64,000 nucleotides of DNA from Tatumella saanichensis (GCF_000439375.1 NZ_ATMI01000001.1:62001-126000); one strand, 5' to 3'; positions 49,233 through 58,394 are shown, counted from the first letter of the stretch. Notes: generated by a model not told the origin, from the letters alone. Program-made: numbers and translations.

Positions 49233-49811
49233 ATGTCCTTACAGAACGCACTACCATCCTACGCTGCACTGTCTGCCACCCTCGCGTCTCAAGGCGTAGG
49301 GATGACAGCGGCAGAAATGCACGGCTTGATCAGTGGCATTATCTGTGGTGGCAATCAGGATCACAGCTGGAAAACCTTACTCCATGACCTAGCGAACGAC
49401 GGCCTGGCCTTTTCTCAAACCCTGTCACAGCCCCTGCAGGAGATGCGGGATGCAGTGCGTCAGACCTTGGAAGATGACGGCTTTATGTTCCGCCTCTATA
49501 TGCCGGATGATAGCCAGACCAGCGTCTTCGAACGAGCAGATGCCTTGGCAGGCTGGGTCAATCACTTCTTACTGGGGCTTGGTGTGACGCAACCTAAACT
49601 GGATAAAGTTACCGGTGAAGCCGGAGAGGCCATCGACGACCTGCGCACAATCGCCCAGTTAGGCTACGATGAAGACGAGGATCAAGAAGAGCTCGAACAG
49701 TCGTTGGAAGAAGTGCTCGAATATGTCCGTATGGCGGCGGTACTCTGCTTTGAGACCTTTAACCGTCCGCAGCCCACTGCGCCAGAAGTCCGTAAACCGA
49801 CCTTGCACTAA
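49233..49811 (+). CDS. ygfB: YgfB (UPF0149 family) protein
   Basis: YgfB (192 residues) is an all-helical protein of the UPF0149/YecA group ([16 protein letters not shown]-like segment, FVHHFLLGLG-type [11 protein letters not shown]). The E. coli role is unclear; a Pseudomonas homologue affects gene regulation. It leads the ygfB-pepP-ubiH-ubiI operon. Confidence 0.93.
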   Translation: MSLQNALPSYAALSATLASQGVGMTAAEMHGLISGIICGGNQDHSWKTLLHDLANDGLAFSQTLSQPLQEMRDAVRQTLEDDGFMFRLYMPDDSQTSVFERADALAGWVNHFLLGLGVTQPKLDKVTGEAGEAIDDLRTIAQLGYDEDEDQEELEQSLEEVLEYVRMAAVLCFETFNRPQPTAPEVRKPTLH

Positions 49812-49857
49812 TTGACCGCCGGTGTCGCAACGACCGGTGTAACAGGGAGTGATAACG

Positions 49858-51186
49858 ATGATTACCCAGGAAAATTACCAGCGCCGCCGTCAGGCCTTAT
49901 TGTCACAGATGGTGCCGGGCAGTGCCGCGTTAATTTTTGCTGCACCGGAAGTGACTCGCAGCCGCGATACAGAGTATCTGTTCCGCCAGAACAGTGATTT
50001 CTGGTACTTCACGGGTTTTAACGAACCTGAAGCATTGCTGGTATTGATCAAAAGTGATGAAAATCATAACCACAGCGTGTTGTTTAACCGTGTGCGTGAC
50101 CTGAATGCAGAAATCTGGTTTGGCCGCCGTCTCGGGCAAGACGCCGCTCCGCAACAGCTGGGTGTCGATAAAGCACTGCCTTGGGACGATATCGGCGAGC
50201 AACTCGGACAGTTACTCAACGGCCTGGATGTGGTCTACCACGCACAGGGCGAATATCCGTTTGCCGACACACTGCTATTCACTGCTTTGGAAAAACTGCG
50301 CAACGGCAGCCGCCAGAATTTGTCAGCGCCTGTGACCCTCACCGACTGGCGTCCGCTGGTGCATGAGATGCGTCTGTTTAAAGATGCAGAAGAGGTCGCC
50401 ATCCTGCGTCAGACCGGCAAAATCAGTGCACTGGCCCATCAGCGGGCGATGGAAGTGTGCCGTCCGGGGATGTACGAATACCAGCTGGAAGGGGAAATTC
50501 ACCACGAATTTAGTCGTCACGGTTCCCGCTATCCTGCCTACGGCACCATTGTCGGTGGCGGAGAGAACGCTTGTATCCTGCACTATACGGAAAACGAAAG
50601 TGAGTTGCGTGACGGCGATCTGGTGCTGATCGATGCTGGCTGTGAGTTACACGGTTACGCCGGTGATATTACCCGAACCTTCCCAGTGAACGGCCGTTTC
50701 AGCCCAGCGCAGCGCGAAATCTATGACATTGTGTTGGATTCGTTGCAGACCGCACTGTCACTGTTCCGCCCTGGCGTCAGTATCCGTGAGGTGAACGACC
50801 AAGTGGTACGGGTGATGGTCACGGGGTTAGTGAAGCTCGGGATTATGCAAGGGGATATCGACACCCTGATCGCCGAAAATGCACACCGCCAATTCTATAT
50901 GCATGGCCTTGGTCACTGGATGGGGCTGGATGTGCATGATGTCGGGGATTACGGCTCTCCGGCACGGGAACGTCTGCTGGAGCCAGGAATGGTGCTGACC
51001 GTCGAACCTGGCCTGTATATTGCCCCAGATGCTGAGGTTCCCGCGTGCTACCGGGGGATCGGTATCCGTGTTGAAGATGATATCCTGATCACTGATCAAG
51101 GCCATGAAAACCTGACCGATTCTGTAGTAAAAACAGCAGACGATATTGAAGCGCTGATGGCCCGCGCCAAACAGTCGCATCACTGA
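49858..51186 (+). CDS. pepP: Xaa-Pro aminopeptidase PepP
   Basis: PepP (442 residues) removes N-terminal residues that precede proline. The pita-bread fold metal ligands are in VLIDAGCELHGYAGDITRTFPV, HGLGHWMGLDVHDVGDYG and MVLTVEPGLYI. The ATG at 49858 is preceded by AGGGAG; a GTG three codons upstream is an alternative. Confidence 0.96.
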   Translation: MITQENYQRRRQALLSQMVPGSAALIFAAPEVTRSRDTEYLFRQNSDFWYFTGFNEPEALLVLIKSDENHNHSVLFNRVRDLNAEIWFGRRLGQDAAPQQLGVDKALPWDDIGEQLGQLLNGLDVVYHAQGEYPFADTLLFTALEKLRNGSRQNLSAPVTLTDWRPLVHEMRLFKDAEEVAILRQTGKISALAHQRAMEVCRPGMYEYQLEGEIHHEFSRHGSRYPAYGTIVGGGENACILHYTENESELRDGDLVLIDAGCELHGYAGDITRTFPVNGRFSPAQREIYDIVLDSLQTALSLFRPGVSIREVNDQVVRVMVTGLVKLGIMQGDIDTLIAENAHRQFYMHGLGHWMGLDVHDVGDYGSPARERLLEPGMVLTVEPGLYIAPDAEVPACYRGIGIRVEDDILITDQGHENLTDSVVKTADDIEALMARAKQSHH

Positions 51187-51204
51187 CAGGGTAAATAACG
51201 CAGC

Positions 51205-52383
51205 ATGAGCATGATTATTGCCGGAGGAGGGATGGCAGGCGCGACACTGGCGTTGGCGATCTCTCATCTTACACGGGGCCGACTGCCGGTGACCCTGATT
51301 GAAGCCTCTACTCCCGGGGAACGTACCCATCCGGGCTTTGATGGCCGGGCGATTGCCCTGGCGGCCGGAACCTGCCAACAACTGAATGATATCGGTGCCT
51401 GGGCCGATCTAGCGGACTGTGCCACGGCAATCACCGATATCCATGTCAGTGACCGCGGTTTTCCCGGCCAAGTTGGCATGACGCGCGGGGAGTATGGTTT
51501 ACCTGCCCTCGGCTATGTGATTGAACTACACAATGCCGGTCAGCGGCTGTTTAACCGCTTACAACAGGCTGCGGGAGTCACTCTAGTCTGTCCGGCGCGG
51601 GTCGAGAAAGTCAATCGCACTTCAGAGCAGGTGACAGTTACCTTGGATAACGGCCAGCAGCATTCGGCACAATTATTGGCCGTAGCGAATGGCTCTGGCT
51701 CGGCACTGGCGGCCAGCTGCGGTATTCGCTGGCAGCGTGAGGATTATCAGCAACTGGCAGTGATTGCCAATGTGACCACCAGTGAATTACCCGCCGGTAG
51801 AGCTTACGAGCGTTTTACTGATCAAGGGCCGTTGGCGCTGTTACCGATGTCCGGAGATCGTTACTCTCTGGTGTGGTCGCATCCGTTGGAGAAACGTGAT
51901 GACGTCATGGCCTGGAGTGACCAGCGGTTCCTCAGCGAGTTACAGCAGGCTTTCGGCTGGCGTCAGGGGCGTTTTACCCATTGCGGTAAGCGAGATTATT
52001 ATCCACTGACCTTGCAGCGGGCCGAACAGGTCACCAGTCACCGCTTGGTGGTCACCGGCAATGCGGCGCAGACCCTGCACCCAATCGCCGGACAGGGGTT
52101 TAACCTGGGGCTACGTGATGTGATGACACTGGCGGAAACTGTAGCACAGGCCAGCGCCGCTGGGCGAGATATTGGCGACTATGCGGCCTTGCAGCACTAC
52201 CGTGAACGTCGCGGGCCGGATCGTCATAAAACCATCGCCATTACCGACGGGTTGGTGCGGCTGTTCTCCAATCAGGATCTGCCGCTGGTGGCTGCACGGA
52301 ATATAGGATTAGCAGTCATGGATAATCTGCCATGGCTGAAACATCAGCTGGCCGGGCGTACCCTGGGCTGGGTAAAACGTTAA
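51205..52383 (+). CDS. ubiH: 2-octaprenyl-6-methoxyphenol hydroxylase UbiH
   Basis: UbiH (392 residues) is a FAD monooxygenase of ubiquinone synthesis. It has the dinucleotide motif IIAGGGMAGATLAL and the second FAD motif GNAAQTLHPIAGQGFNLGLRD. It starts 18 bp after pepP and is followed by ubiI after 12 bp. Confidence 0.96.
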   Translation: MSMIIAGGGMAGATLALAISHLTRGRLPVTLIEASTPGERTHPGFDGRAIALAAGTCQQLNDIGAWADLADCATAITDIHVSDRGFPGQVGMTRGEYGLPALGYVIELHNAGQRLFNRLQQAAGVTLVCPARVEKVNRTSEQVTVTLDNGQQHSAQLLAVANGSGSALAASCGIRWQREDYQQLAVIANVTTSELPAGRAYERFTDQGPLALLPMSGDRYSLVWSHPLEKRDDVMAWSDQRFLSELQQAFGWRQGRFTHCGKRDYYPLTLQRAEQVTSHRLVVTGNAAQTLHPIAGQGFNLGLRDVMTLAETVAQASAAGRDIGDYAALQHYRERRGPDRHKTIAITDGLVRLFSNQDLPLVAARNIGLAVMDNLPWLKHQLAGRTLGWVKR

Positions 52384-52395
52384 GAGAGAGTACTG

Positions 52396-53604
52396 ATGCA
52401 GAGCTATGATGTTGTGATCGCCGGTGGCGGAATGGTAGGACTGGCGGTTGCCTGCGGACTGCAGGGCAGCGGGCTGCGTATTGCCGTGCTGGAAAAGACC
52501 GCTTATACCCCGACGCCGTTAGCAGATACCCCGTCGCTACGGGTGTCGGCGATTAACCGTGCCAGCGAAAAACTGCTCAGTCACTTAGGGGTCTGGCAGG
52601 ATATTCTGGCGATGCGTGCCAGCGCTTACCACGGCATGGAAGTGTGGGAAAAAGACAGCTTTGGGCATATCCGTTTTGATGATCAACATCAGGGGATGAC
52701 CAGCTTGGGGTATATCGTCGAAAACCAGGTGATCCGTCAGGCACTGTGGCAACGCGCCAGCCAGAGCAGCGATATCACCCTGATTACTCCAGCTAGCCTA
52801 CAACAGGTCGCCTTTGGTGATAACGAAGCCTTTGTAACCCTGGAAGACGGCAGTATGTTGACTGCTCGCTTACTGGTTGCGGCGGACGGTGCCGACTCTT
52901 GGTTGCGGAAAAAAGCCGATATCCCGTTGCTATTCCGTGACTATCAGCATCATGCACTGGTAGCGAATATCCGCACTGAACAGCCCCACGATGCGGTTGC
53001 CCGGCAGATCTTCTACGGAGAAGGTATCTTGGCGTTTTTGCCAATGAGTGATCCGCATTTGAGTTCTATTGTTTGGTCCTGTGAACCGCAGCAGGCAGAG
53101 CGGCTGCGCGGCATGTCCGACGCAGAGTTTAATCAAACCTTGTCGGTGGCGTTTGATATGAAGCTGGGATTATGTCAGGTCGAGAGCGAACGTCAGACCT
53201 TCCCTCTAATGGCCCGCTATGCACGACAATTTGCCGCCCACCGGCTGGCACTGGTGGGTGACTCGGCGCATACCATTCATCCGCTGGCCGGGCAGGGGGT
53301 GAACCTCGGCTTTATGGATGCAGCTGAGCTGATCGGCGAGGTTCGTCGCCTTCAGCAGCAGGGTAAAGATATCGGTCAGCACCTTTATCTGCGCCGTTAT
53401 GAGCGTAGCCGTAAGCACAGTGCCGCCACCATGCTGGCATCGATGCAGGGTTTCCGTCAGCTGTTTGCCGGTAATAACCCTGGGCTAAAACTGTTGCGCG
53501 ATATCGGCCTGAAAATGGCAGATACGCTACCGGGGGTAAAACCGCAGTTACTGCAACAGGCGATGGGGTTGCATGATCTTCCCGATTGGCTAAAACAGCA
53601 ATAA
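52396..53604 (+). CDS. ubiI: 2-octaprenylphenol C5-hydroxylase UbiI (VisC)
   Basis: UbiI (402 residues) is the paralogue of UbiH that hydroxylates C5 of the ubiquinone ring. It has VVIAGGGMVGLAVACGL and LVGDSAHTIHPLAGQGVNLGFMDAAELI, and matches VisC/UbiI better than UbiF. It ends the operon before a terminator. Confidence 0.96.
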   Translation: MQSYDVVIAGGGMVGLAVACGLQGSGLRIAVLEKTAYTPTPLADTPSLRVSAINRASEKLLSHLGVWQDILAMRASAYHGMEVWEKDSFGHIRFDDQHQGMTSLGYIVENQVIRQALWQRASQSSDITLITPASLQQVAFGDNEAFVTLEDGSMLTARLLVAADGADSWLRKKADIPLLFRDYQHHALVANIRTEQPHDAVARQIFYGEGILAFLPMSDPHLSSIVWSCEPQQAERLRGMSDAEFNQTLSVAFDMKLGLCQVESERQTFPLMARYARQFAAHRLALVGDSAHTIHPLAGQGVNLGFMDAAELIGEVRRLQQQGKDIGQHLYLRRYERSRKHSAATMLASMQGFRQLFAGNNPGLKLLRDIGLKMADTLPGVKPQLLQQAMGLHDLPDWLKQQ

Positions 53605-53612
53605 TCCTCAAT

Positions 53613-53637
53613 AGCCTGCCGATGTGGCAGGCTTTTT
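53613..53637 (+). terminator. ubiI terminator
   Basis: AGCCTGCC and GGCAGGCT form an 8-bp stem with a GATGT loop, followed by TTTT. Confidence 0.88.
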
Positions 53638-53747
53638 ATTACCCACCAGTACTCCCGTTCGTTCCTTAGATAAGAAAATCCTGTTACGACAATCAGTTAA
53701 CCTGCTGGCATACTGCTGTGTATAAGTTAATCGCTTTACCGGCTGAG

Positions 53748-53767
53748 CTCTGGTTATACTGCCAGAG
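53748..53767. promoter_or_regulatory. Inverted repeat over a -10-like element upstream of pncA-type gene
   Basis: CTCTGG and CCAGAG flank TTATACTG, which contains TATACT as a possible -10. It lies 56 bp before the hydrolase start and could be an operator for the five-gene unit. No good -35 was found, so the promoter is tentative. Confidence 0.4.
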
Positions 53768-53822
53768 TGATATCACACCGGCCAACGGCGGCGGACGTGT
53801 TTTGCGTTACGGGGATCGAGCT

Positions 53823-54479
53823 ATGTCGTTATCTGATACCACTGCGCCCCGGGTCAGCATTGACCGGCACAGTGCCTTAATCGTTGTAGATGTACAAAAC
53901 TGCTTTGTCACTGGGGGAAGCTTAGCGGTTCCCGGCGGCGAGACCATTATCCCGTTGATTAACCAGCTGGCATCCCAGTTCAGTCAGGTGGTTCTGACCC
54001 AGGATTGGCATCCGCACAATCATCTCTCTTTTGCGGCCAATCATGCTGGCAAACAACCGGGGGAGAGTATTGATACCGCCTATGGCCTGCAGCAACTGTG
54101 GCCGGTGCATGCGGTGTGGGAAACAGAAGGGGCGGCACTGCATGCTGATCTGGATATCCCCCACGCTGGGCTGATTATCCGCAAAGGTTGTGACCCGCAG
54201 ATCGACAGTTACTCGGCATTTACCGAGGCTGATCGTACCACCACTACCGGCTTGGCCGCTTACCTGACAGCCCGTGGCATCACTTCGGTATTTGTGGTGG
54301 GGCTGGCGACAGACTTCTGTGTGGCAATGACCGCCATTGATGCTTGCCTAGCTGGTTTCACTACCACCGTGTTGGAGAATGCCTGCAAAGGTATCGATGT
54401 TCACGGCTCACTGGCGGCGGCCCGCGAGCAGATGCGCAATCAGGGTGTGATATTGGCTGACTCCTCAGCCATTCTGTGA
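53823..54479 (+). CDS. pncA: Nicotinamidase / isochorismatase-like hydrolase (PncA type)
   Basis: This 218-residue protein has the nicotinamidase set: catalytic Asp in LIVVDVQNCF, Lys in IIRKGCDPQIDSYSAF and Cys in GLATDFCVAM, with zinc ligands in TQDWHPHNHLSF and LWPVHAVWETEGA. It should deamidate nicotinamide to nicotinate in the cytoplasm. I chose the ATG at 53823; an in-frame ATG at 53718 runs through the promoter-like repeat. It is followed by ABC transporter genes after 15 bp, which is unusual for pncA and suggests a dedicated salvage operon. Other amides remain possible. Confidence 0.85.
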   Translation: MSLSDTTAPRVSIDRHSALIVVDVQNCFVTGGSLAVPGGETIIPLINQLASQFSQVVLTQDWHPHNHLSFAANHAGKQPGESIDTAYGLQQLWPVHAVWETEGAALHADLDIPHAGLIIRKGCDPQIDSYSAFTEADRTTTTGLAAYLTARGITSVFVVGLATDFCVAMTAIDACLAGFTTTVLENACKGIDVHGSLAAAREQMRNQGVILADSSAIL

Positions 54480-54494
54480 CGAGAGGAGACGATA

Positions 54495-55313
54495 ATGAGG
54501 ACATTAACTGAATCGACAGTAGAGACAGTGCCACAGCCACGAGCGCAGCGGCTAGAGATCCGTAATCTGACGGTCCGTTACGGCGAGATCACTGCTCTCA
54601 ATGATGTCAGCCTGCAGGTGGAGGATGGCGAGTTTATCTGCATCCTCGGAGCTTCCGGTTGCGGTAAAAGTACTTTATTTAACGTCATTTCCGGGCTGTT
54701 ACCGGCCACTTCAGGGCAAATCTATCTCGATGGCGAGGATGTCACCCGCAAGCCCGGGCAGGTCGGTTATATGCTGCAAAAAGATCTGATGCTGCCGTGG
54801 CGCACCGTGCGCGGCAACATTACCCTTTCGGCGGCACTGACTCGCGGCGTCAATGCCGCTGATAATCAACAGGCAGAAACCCTGGCCCGCCGTTATGGGC
54901 TCGGCGATTTCCTCGACCACTATCCCCATGCGCTGTCTGGGGGAATGCGCCAGCGAGTCGCGATGATGCGCACCGTCGCGGCCGGTAAAGAGGTGATGCT
55001 GCTGGATGAACCCTTCGGGGCGCTGGATGCACAGACGCGCTTCAGTATGCAGGAGTGGTTGCTGCAAATCTGGCGCGACCTGAAACGTACCGTGCTGTTT
55101 GTCACCCATGATGTCGACGAAGCCATCTTTCTGGCAGATCGCATTGTCGTGATGACCCCACGGCCTGGACGTATTGCCGAAATTATTCCGGTTACCTTGC
55201 CGCGGCCACGCACCCTCACTGATCTCACCGATGATCGCTTTGTTGCCTTGAAACGGCGCATTATGGGCAGACTCTATCAGGACGAACAGGCCGCAGGAGG
55301 TCAGCATGGGTGA
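54495..55313 (+). CDS. ABC transporter ATP-binding protein (nitrate/taurine/pyrimidine-type)
   Basis: This 272-residue ATPase has Walker A GASGCGKST (residues 52-60), Q-loop LQKDLMLPWRTV, signature LSGGMRQRVAM, Walker B VMLLDEPFGALD and the H-loop THDVDEA. It belongs to the SsuB/TauB/ThiZ-like group. A 20-residue extension precedes the domain. AGAGGAGA lies before the ATG, and its end overlaps the permease start by 8 bases. The substrate must be inferred from the neighbouring enzymes. Confidence 0.9.
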   Translation: MRTLTESTVETVPQPRAQRLEIRNLTVRYGEITALNDVSLQVEDGEFICILGASGCGKSTLFNVISGLLPATSGQIYLDGEDVTRKPGQVGYMLQKDLMLPWRTVRGNITLSAALTRGVNAADNQQAETLARRYGLGDFLDHYPHALSGGMRQRVAMMRTVAAGKEVMLLDEPFGALDAQTRFSMQEWLLQIWRDLKRTVLFVTHDVDEAIFLADRIVVMTPRPGRIAEIIPVTLPRPRTLTDLTDDRFVALKRRIMGRLYQDEQAAGGQHG

Positions 55314-56097
55314 GAAACCGTTATCCACCGGACGCGCCATCTTGGTATGGCTGGTCTCCCTGTGTCTCATTATCGTGGCTTGGCAGGCAGTGATCTGGAT
55401 CTCCGGGTTACCAGCCTATGTGATCCCGTCACCGGCCAGTGCCTTTCATACCTTGCTAGCTAATGGTCAGCGCCTGAAAATTCTCACCGTACAGACCCTA
55501 AGCGAAACGGCCATGGGCTATTTACTAGGGGCGGTGGCCGGTTTTGTGTTGGCACTGGTGATGGGGCAGATTGCCCTGGTACGGCGGCTGATCATGCCAG
55601 CACTGATCGTCTCACAGGCGGTACCGATTGTGGCGATTGCGGCACCGCTGGTGATTATCTTCGGCTTTGGCATGATGCCGAAATTGATCATCGTTGCTTG
55701 GATTGTGTTTTTCCCTGTGCTGGTCAGCGTGCTGGACGGTATGGCCGGGATTGATCGTGACTTACTTAACCTAGCACGCTTAATGGGCGGTACACCGCTG
55801 CGGGTATTTCTCAAGGTGAAGCTCCCCGCCTGTGTCGGGCCGCTATTTTCTGGCCTGAAAATCGGTGCCACTTATGCCGTCACCGGGGCGGTGATCGGCG
55901 AGTGGACGGCCTCGGCCAATCAAGGGCTTGGCACCTATCTGCTGAGCGCCAATGCGCGCATGGATACCGCCGGAGTTTACGCGGCGATGATCCTGTTGAC
56001 CGCCATTGGTGTCGGCTCCTTTCTGATTGTTCTCGGGCTGGAAAAACTGGCAACCCCGTGGCGCAGCCGTACCAAGGCCCCTTCCTATTTGCGTTAA
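55306..56097 (+). CDS. ABC transporter permease (SsuC/ThiX-like)
   Basis: The 263-residue protein has about six transmembrane helices and the cytoplasmic EAA-type loop (LARLMGGTPLRVFLKVKLPACVG). It matches BPD-type permeases of the nitrate/sulfonate/thiamine-precursor group. It overlaps the ATPase gene by 8 bases, so the two are coupled. Confidence 0.9.
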   Translation: MGEKPLSTGRAILVWLVSLCLIIVAWQAVIWISGLPAYVIPSPASAFHTLLANGQRLKILTVQTLSETAMGYLLGAVAGFVLALVMGQIALVRRLIMPALIVSQAVPIVAIAAPLVIIFGFGMMPKLIIVAWIVFFPVLVSVLDGMAGIDRDLLNLARLMGGTPLRVFLKVKLPACVGPLFSGLKIGATYAVTGAVIGEWTASANQGLGTYLLSANARMDTAGVYAAMILLTAIGVGSFLIVLGLEKLATPWRSRTKAPSYLR

Positions 56098-56101
56098 TAC
56101 A

Positions 56102-56118
56102 GAGGGGCGGTGCCCCTC
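56102..56118 (+). other. Hairpin before the binding-protein gene
   Basis: GAGGGGC and GCCCCTC pair across GGT in the 50-bp gap after the permease. It may stabilise or delimit the binding-protein message. Confidence 0.5.
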
Positions 56119-56147
56119 GTGACGTCCCTCTGACAGGAGTAATTACC

Positions 56148-57125
56148 GTGAAAGCAGCGATAACAGGTAGTCTAGTAGTCAGTGCATTACTTTGCGGGCT
56201 GAGTGCCGGGGTCGCCCGCGCCGACGCTCTGACCCCCATCCGGTTTGTTTACGATTGGGCCGGTGCCGATCATGAACTGATCCCGCTGGTGGTTGGACAG
56301 GAAAAAGGTTTTTATCAGCAGGCTGGGCTGGATGTAAAAGTGATTTTCCCGCCGGACTCCCAAACTACGGCGCGGATGTTGGCGCTAGGTCAGGCTGATG
56401 TCGGCCTGAATGCCACCACCGATGTAGTGTTTGCTGCCGATCAGGGCCTGCCGGTGATTGCTGTCGGCCTTTACTCACAGCATAACAACTGGGGGCTGTT
56501 TACCCGTCCGGGTGTACCGATATCGCTTAAGGATTTGAAAGGCAAATCCATCGCCATTTATACCGACTCTTGGAGCAAGGCGATGTTACCGTTTGTGCTG
56601 AAAGCGGCCGGTTTGCAGGAGAACGATGTTCGGCTGATTATCGCTCAGGACGATGACGTGCCGTTACTGCTCTCCGGGAAAGTGGACATCGCCACTAATA
56701 CCAGCAACTTTCTGATCCCGTCAGTCGAACTGGCGCAGAGCAAAACCCCGGGCGCGTTGATCGGTAAACAGGCCGGAGTACCAGATGTGCCGGTATGGGC
56801 CTATACCGCCTCCACCCGCTATCTGCAGGAACATCCGGATACCGCCAAAAAATGGATGCAGGCTACCATCAAAGCCACCGAATGGGCAGCCGCCCATCCG
56901 CAGCAGGCGGCTGAAATGCTGCATACTGCCTATCCAGATAGTGGTTCTGTGGCCCTCAGTACCCGTGCTTGGCAGATCATTGCGCCGGACATGAAAGGCC
57001 CACAGGGCTATATGATGCAGAATGATGACAACTGGCTGCCGATCGCCCGCGCTCTTAAGGCGACCGGTCAGATCAACAGCGTACTGCCTGCCAATAAATA
57101 CTATACCAATCAGCTTGTTAAATAA
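56148..57125 (+). CDS. ABC transporter substrate-binding protein, NMT1/THI5-like
   Basis: This 325-residue periplasmic protein starts with a GTG preceded by CAGGAG and a signal peptide ending ARA. The mature domain (PIRFVYDWAGADHELIPLVVGQEKGFYQQAGLDV, ALGQADVGLN, DLKGKSIAIYT) matches the NMT1/THI5-like group that binds pyrimidines, thiamine precursors or sulfonates. The frame is open to 55902, but that part overlaps the permease and lacks a start. It is encoded with a nicotinamidase and a nucleoside hydrolase, so a nucleoside-like ligand is likely. Confidence 0.88.
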   Translation: MKAAITGSLVVSALLCGLSAGVARADALTPIRFVYDWAGADHELIPLVVGQEKGFYQQAGLDVKVIFPPDSQTTARMLALGQADVGLNATTDVVFAADQGLPVIAVGLYSQHNNWGLFTRPGVPISLKDLKGKSIAIYTDSWSKAMLPFVLKAAGLQENDVRLIIAQDDDVPLLLSGKVDIATNTSNFLIPSVELAQSKTPGALIGKQAGVPDVPVWAYTASTRYLQEHPDTAKKWMQATIKATEWAAAHPQQAAEMLHTAYPDSGSVALSTRAWQIIAPDMKGPQGYMMQNDDNWLPIARALKATGQINSVLPANKYYTNQLVK

Positions 57126-57143
57126 TCAGCTAGCCTAAACAGC

Positions 57144-57167
57144 CCCTGTGACCTACTGGTCACAGGG
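57144..57167 (+). other. Hairpin before the nucleoside hydrolase gene
   Basis: CCCTGTGACC and GGTCACAGGG form a perfect 10-bp stem with a TACT loop, in the 53-bp gap after the binding-protein gene and just before GGAGGGA. There is no T-run. Confidence 0.6.
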
Positions 57168-57178
57168 TTGGAGGGAAT

Positions 57179-58090
57179 ATGGAGAAAATCATTATCGACT
57201 GCGATCCCGGCGTGGATGACGCGGTGGCGTTAATGCTGGCGTTTTCGGCTCCAGAGCGGTTACAGGTGCTGGGGATCACCACGGTGGCGGGCAATTTGCC
57301 CTTGCCGCAAGTGACCGAAAATGCACTGCGAGTACTGACGTTTCTGCAAGTGGAGCAGGTCGACGTTTATGCCGGGTGTTCACGGGCAATCTTTCCTGGG
57401 CCACCATTATACTCGTCGGTACACGGCGATGATGGACTGGGAAACAGTTCCTTAGCTGCGGCGAGCCGCCAGACTGCGACACAGCACGCCGTCGATTTTA
57501 TTATCGATGCCGTGCAAGCCATGCCAGGGGAGATCACTCTGTGTATGCTTGGGCCGATGACTAACCTTGCACTGGCGCTGATTAAAACTCCGGAGATTGC
57601 GGGCAGTCTCAAACAGGTTGTCGCCATGGGCGGGGCGCTGTTTTGTCCGGGTAATATCACCCCGGCAGCGGAATTTAATATCGCCTGTGATCCCCATGCA
57701 GCGCAGGTAGTCCTCTCTTCGGGAGTGCCACTGACCCTTTACGGGCTGGATGTCACTCGCCAAGCGCTGATCACCCCAGAACGGCTGGCGGCACTGCGCC
57801 AATCGGGTTCCCGACAAGCTGAGGTGGCAGCAGAAATGCTGACTGCGTATGGCGCCGGCGATCCCTGTCTGCACGATCCTTGTGTGATTGCTGGCCTACT
57901 CGAACCGGACTGCTTTACCCTGTTACCGGCGCGGGTGGTGGTGGACTGTCAGCAGGGGATTAACTACGGCAGAACCGTAGCTTGGTCTGGGGCCAAATAC
58001 CTGGCAGATAGCCAGCCAAACCTGCGGGCGGCCACCGCCATGGATGATAATAAACTGTTCCAGTTACTGACATCGGCACTGAGCCACTGA
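57179..58090 (+). CDS. Inosine/uridine-preferring nucleoside hydrolase family protein
   Basis: The 303-residue protein has the calcium-binding DCDPGVDDAVALMLA at its N-terminus, AEFNIACDPHAAQVV in the middle and the active-site HDP in CLHDPCVIAGLL. It hydrolyses ribonucleosides to base and ribose. It is related to RihA/RihB but not clearly orthologous to either. It closes the five-gene unit; paired with the nicotinamidase it could process nicotinamide riboside. Confidence 0.88.
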   Translation: MEKIIIDCDPGVDDAVALMLAFSAPERLQVLGITTVAGNLPLPQVTENALRVLTFLQVEQVDVYAGCSRAIFPGPPLYSSVHGDDGLGNSSLAAASRQTATQHAVDFIIDAVQAMPGEITLCMLGPMTNLALALIKTPEIAGSLKQVVAMGGALFCPGNITPAAEFNIACDPHAAQVVLSSGVPLTLYGLDVTRQALITPERLAALRQSGSRQAEVAAEMLTAYGAGDPCLHDPCVIAGLLEPDCFTLLPARVVVDCQQGINYGRTVAWSGAKYLADSQPNLRAATAMDDNKLFQLLTSALSH

Positions 58091-58122
58091 TTGCACCAAT
58101 TTTGTTCTTCGTTTGATTTATT

Positions 58123-58306
58123 CTAATTTTACCCGTGGCTTTGCCTTAGTTTTTCTAATCCTAAAAAACCTATTGGCGGAGTGATCTTATGGCGGGTAAT
58201 TTTTTTTATGAGAAGCAGATCCTGAAAAAGAGCCAGTTTCAGCGTGGATCCCTGCGTTCCATCACATCTTTACTGTAGTGCCGCGTAAAAAACACCAAGC
58301 ACTAAT
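58123..58306. promoter_or_regulatory. Candidate GcvA sites upstream of gcvT
   Basis: Three CTAAT motifs occur at 58123, 58155 and 58302. CTAAT is the core of GcvA binding sites in the E. coli gcv control region, where two sites are far and one is near the promoter, the same spacing pattern as here. CTAAT is short, so each hit alone is weak. The 371-bp gap holds no gene. Confidence 0.45.
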
Positions 58307-58378
58307 TTAGTGCAATGGCCGTTATGGCATTATTTCTCTTATAGTCAAAAAAATCATTCAATGGTAGATTTTTTAGTA

Positions 58379-58394
58379 AGGGTAACGTTTGCGC
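58379..58394. promoter_or_regulatory. PurR-like operator upstream of gcvT
   Basis: AGGGTAACGTTTGCGC matches the PurR consensus ACGCAAACGTTTGCGT at 12 of 16 bases, including the central AACGTTTGCG. E. coli gcvTHP is also PurR-repressed near its start point. Confidence 0.6.

Noticed and set aside
55902-56147. Upstream extension of the ABC binding-protein frame into the permease gene
   Set aside because: It overlaps the permease by almost 200 bases, gives no signal peptide, and the GTG at 56148 has a good ribosome site and a clean signal sequence.
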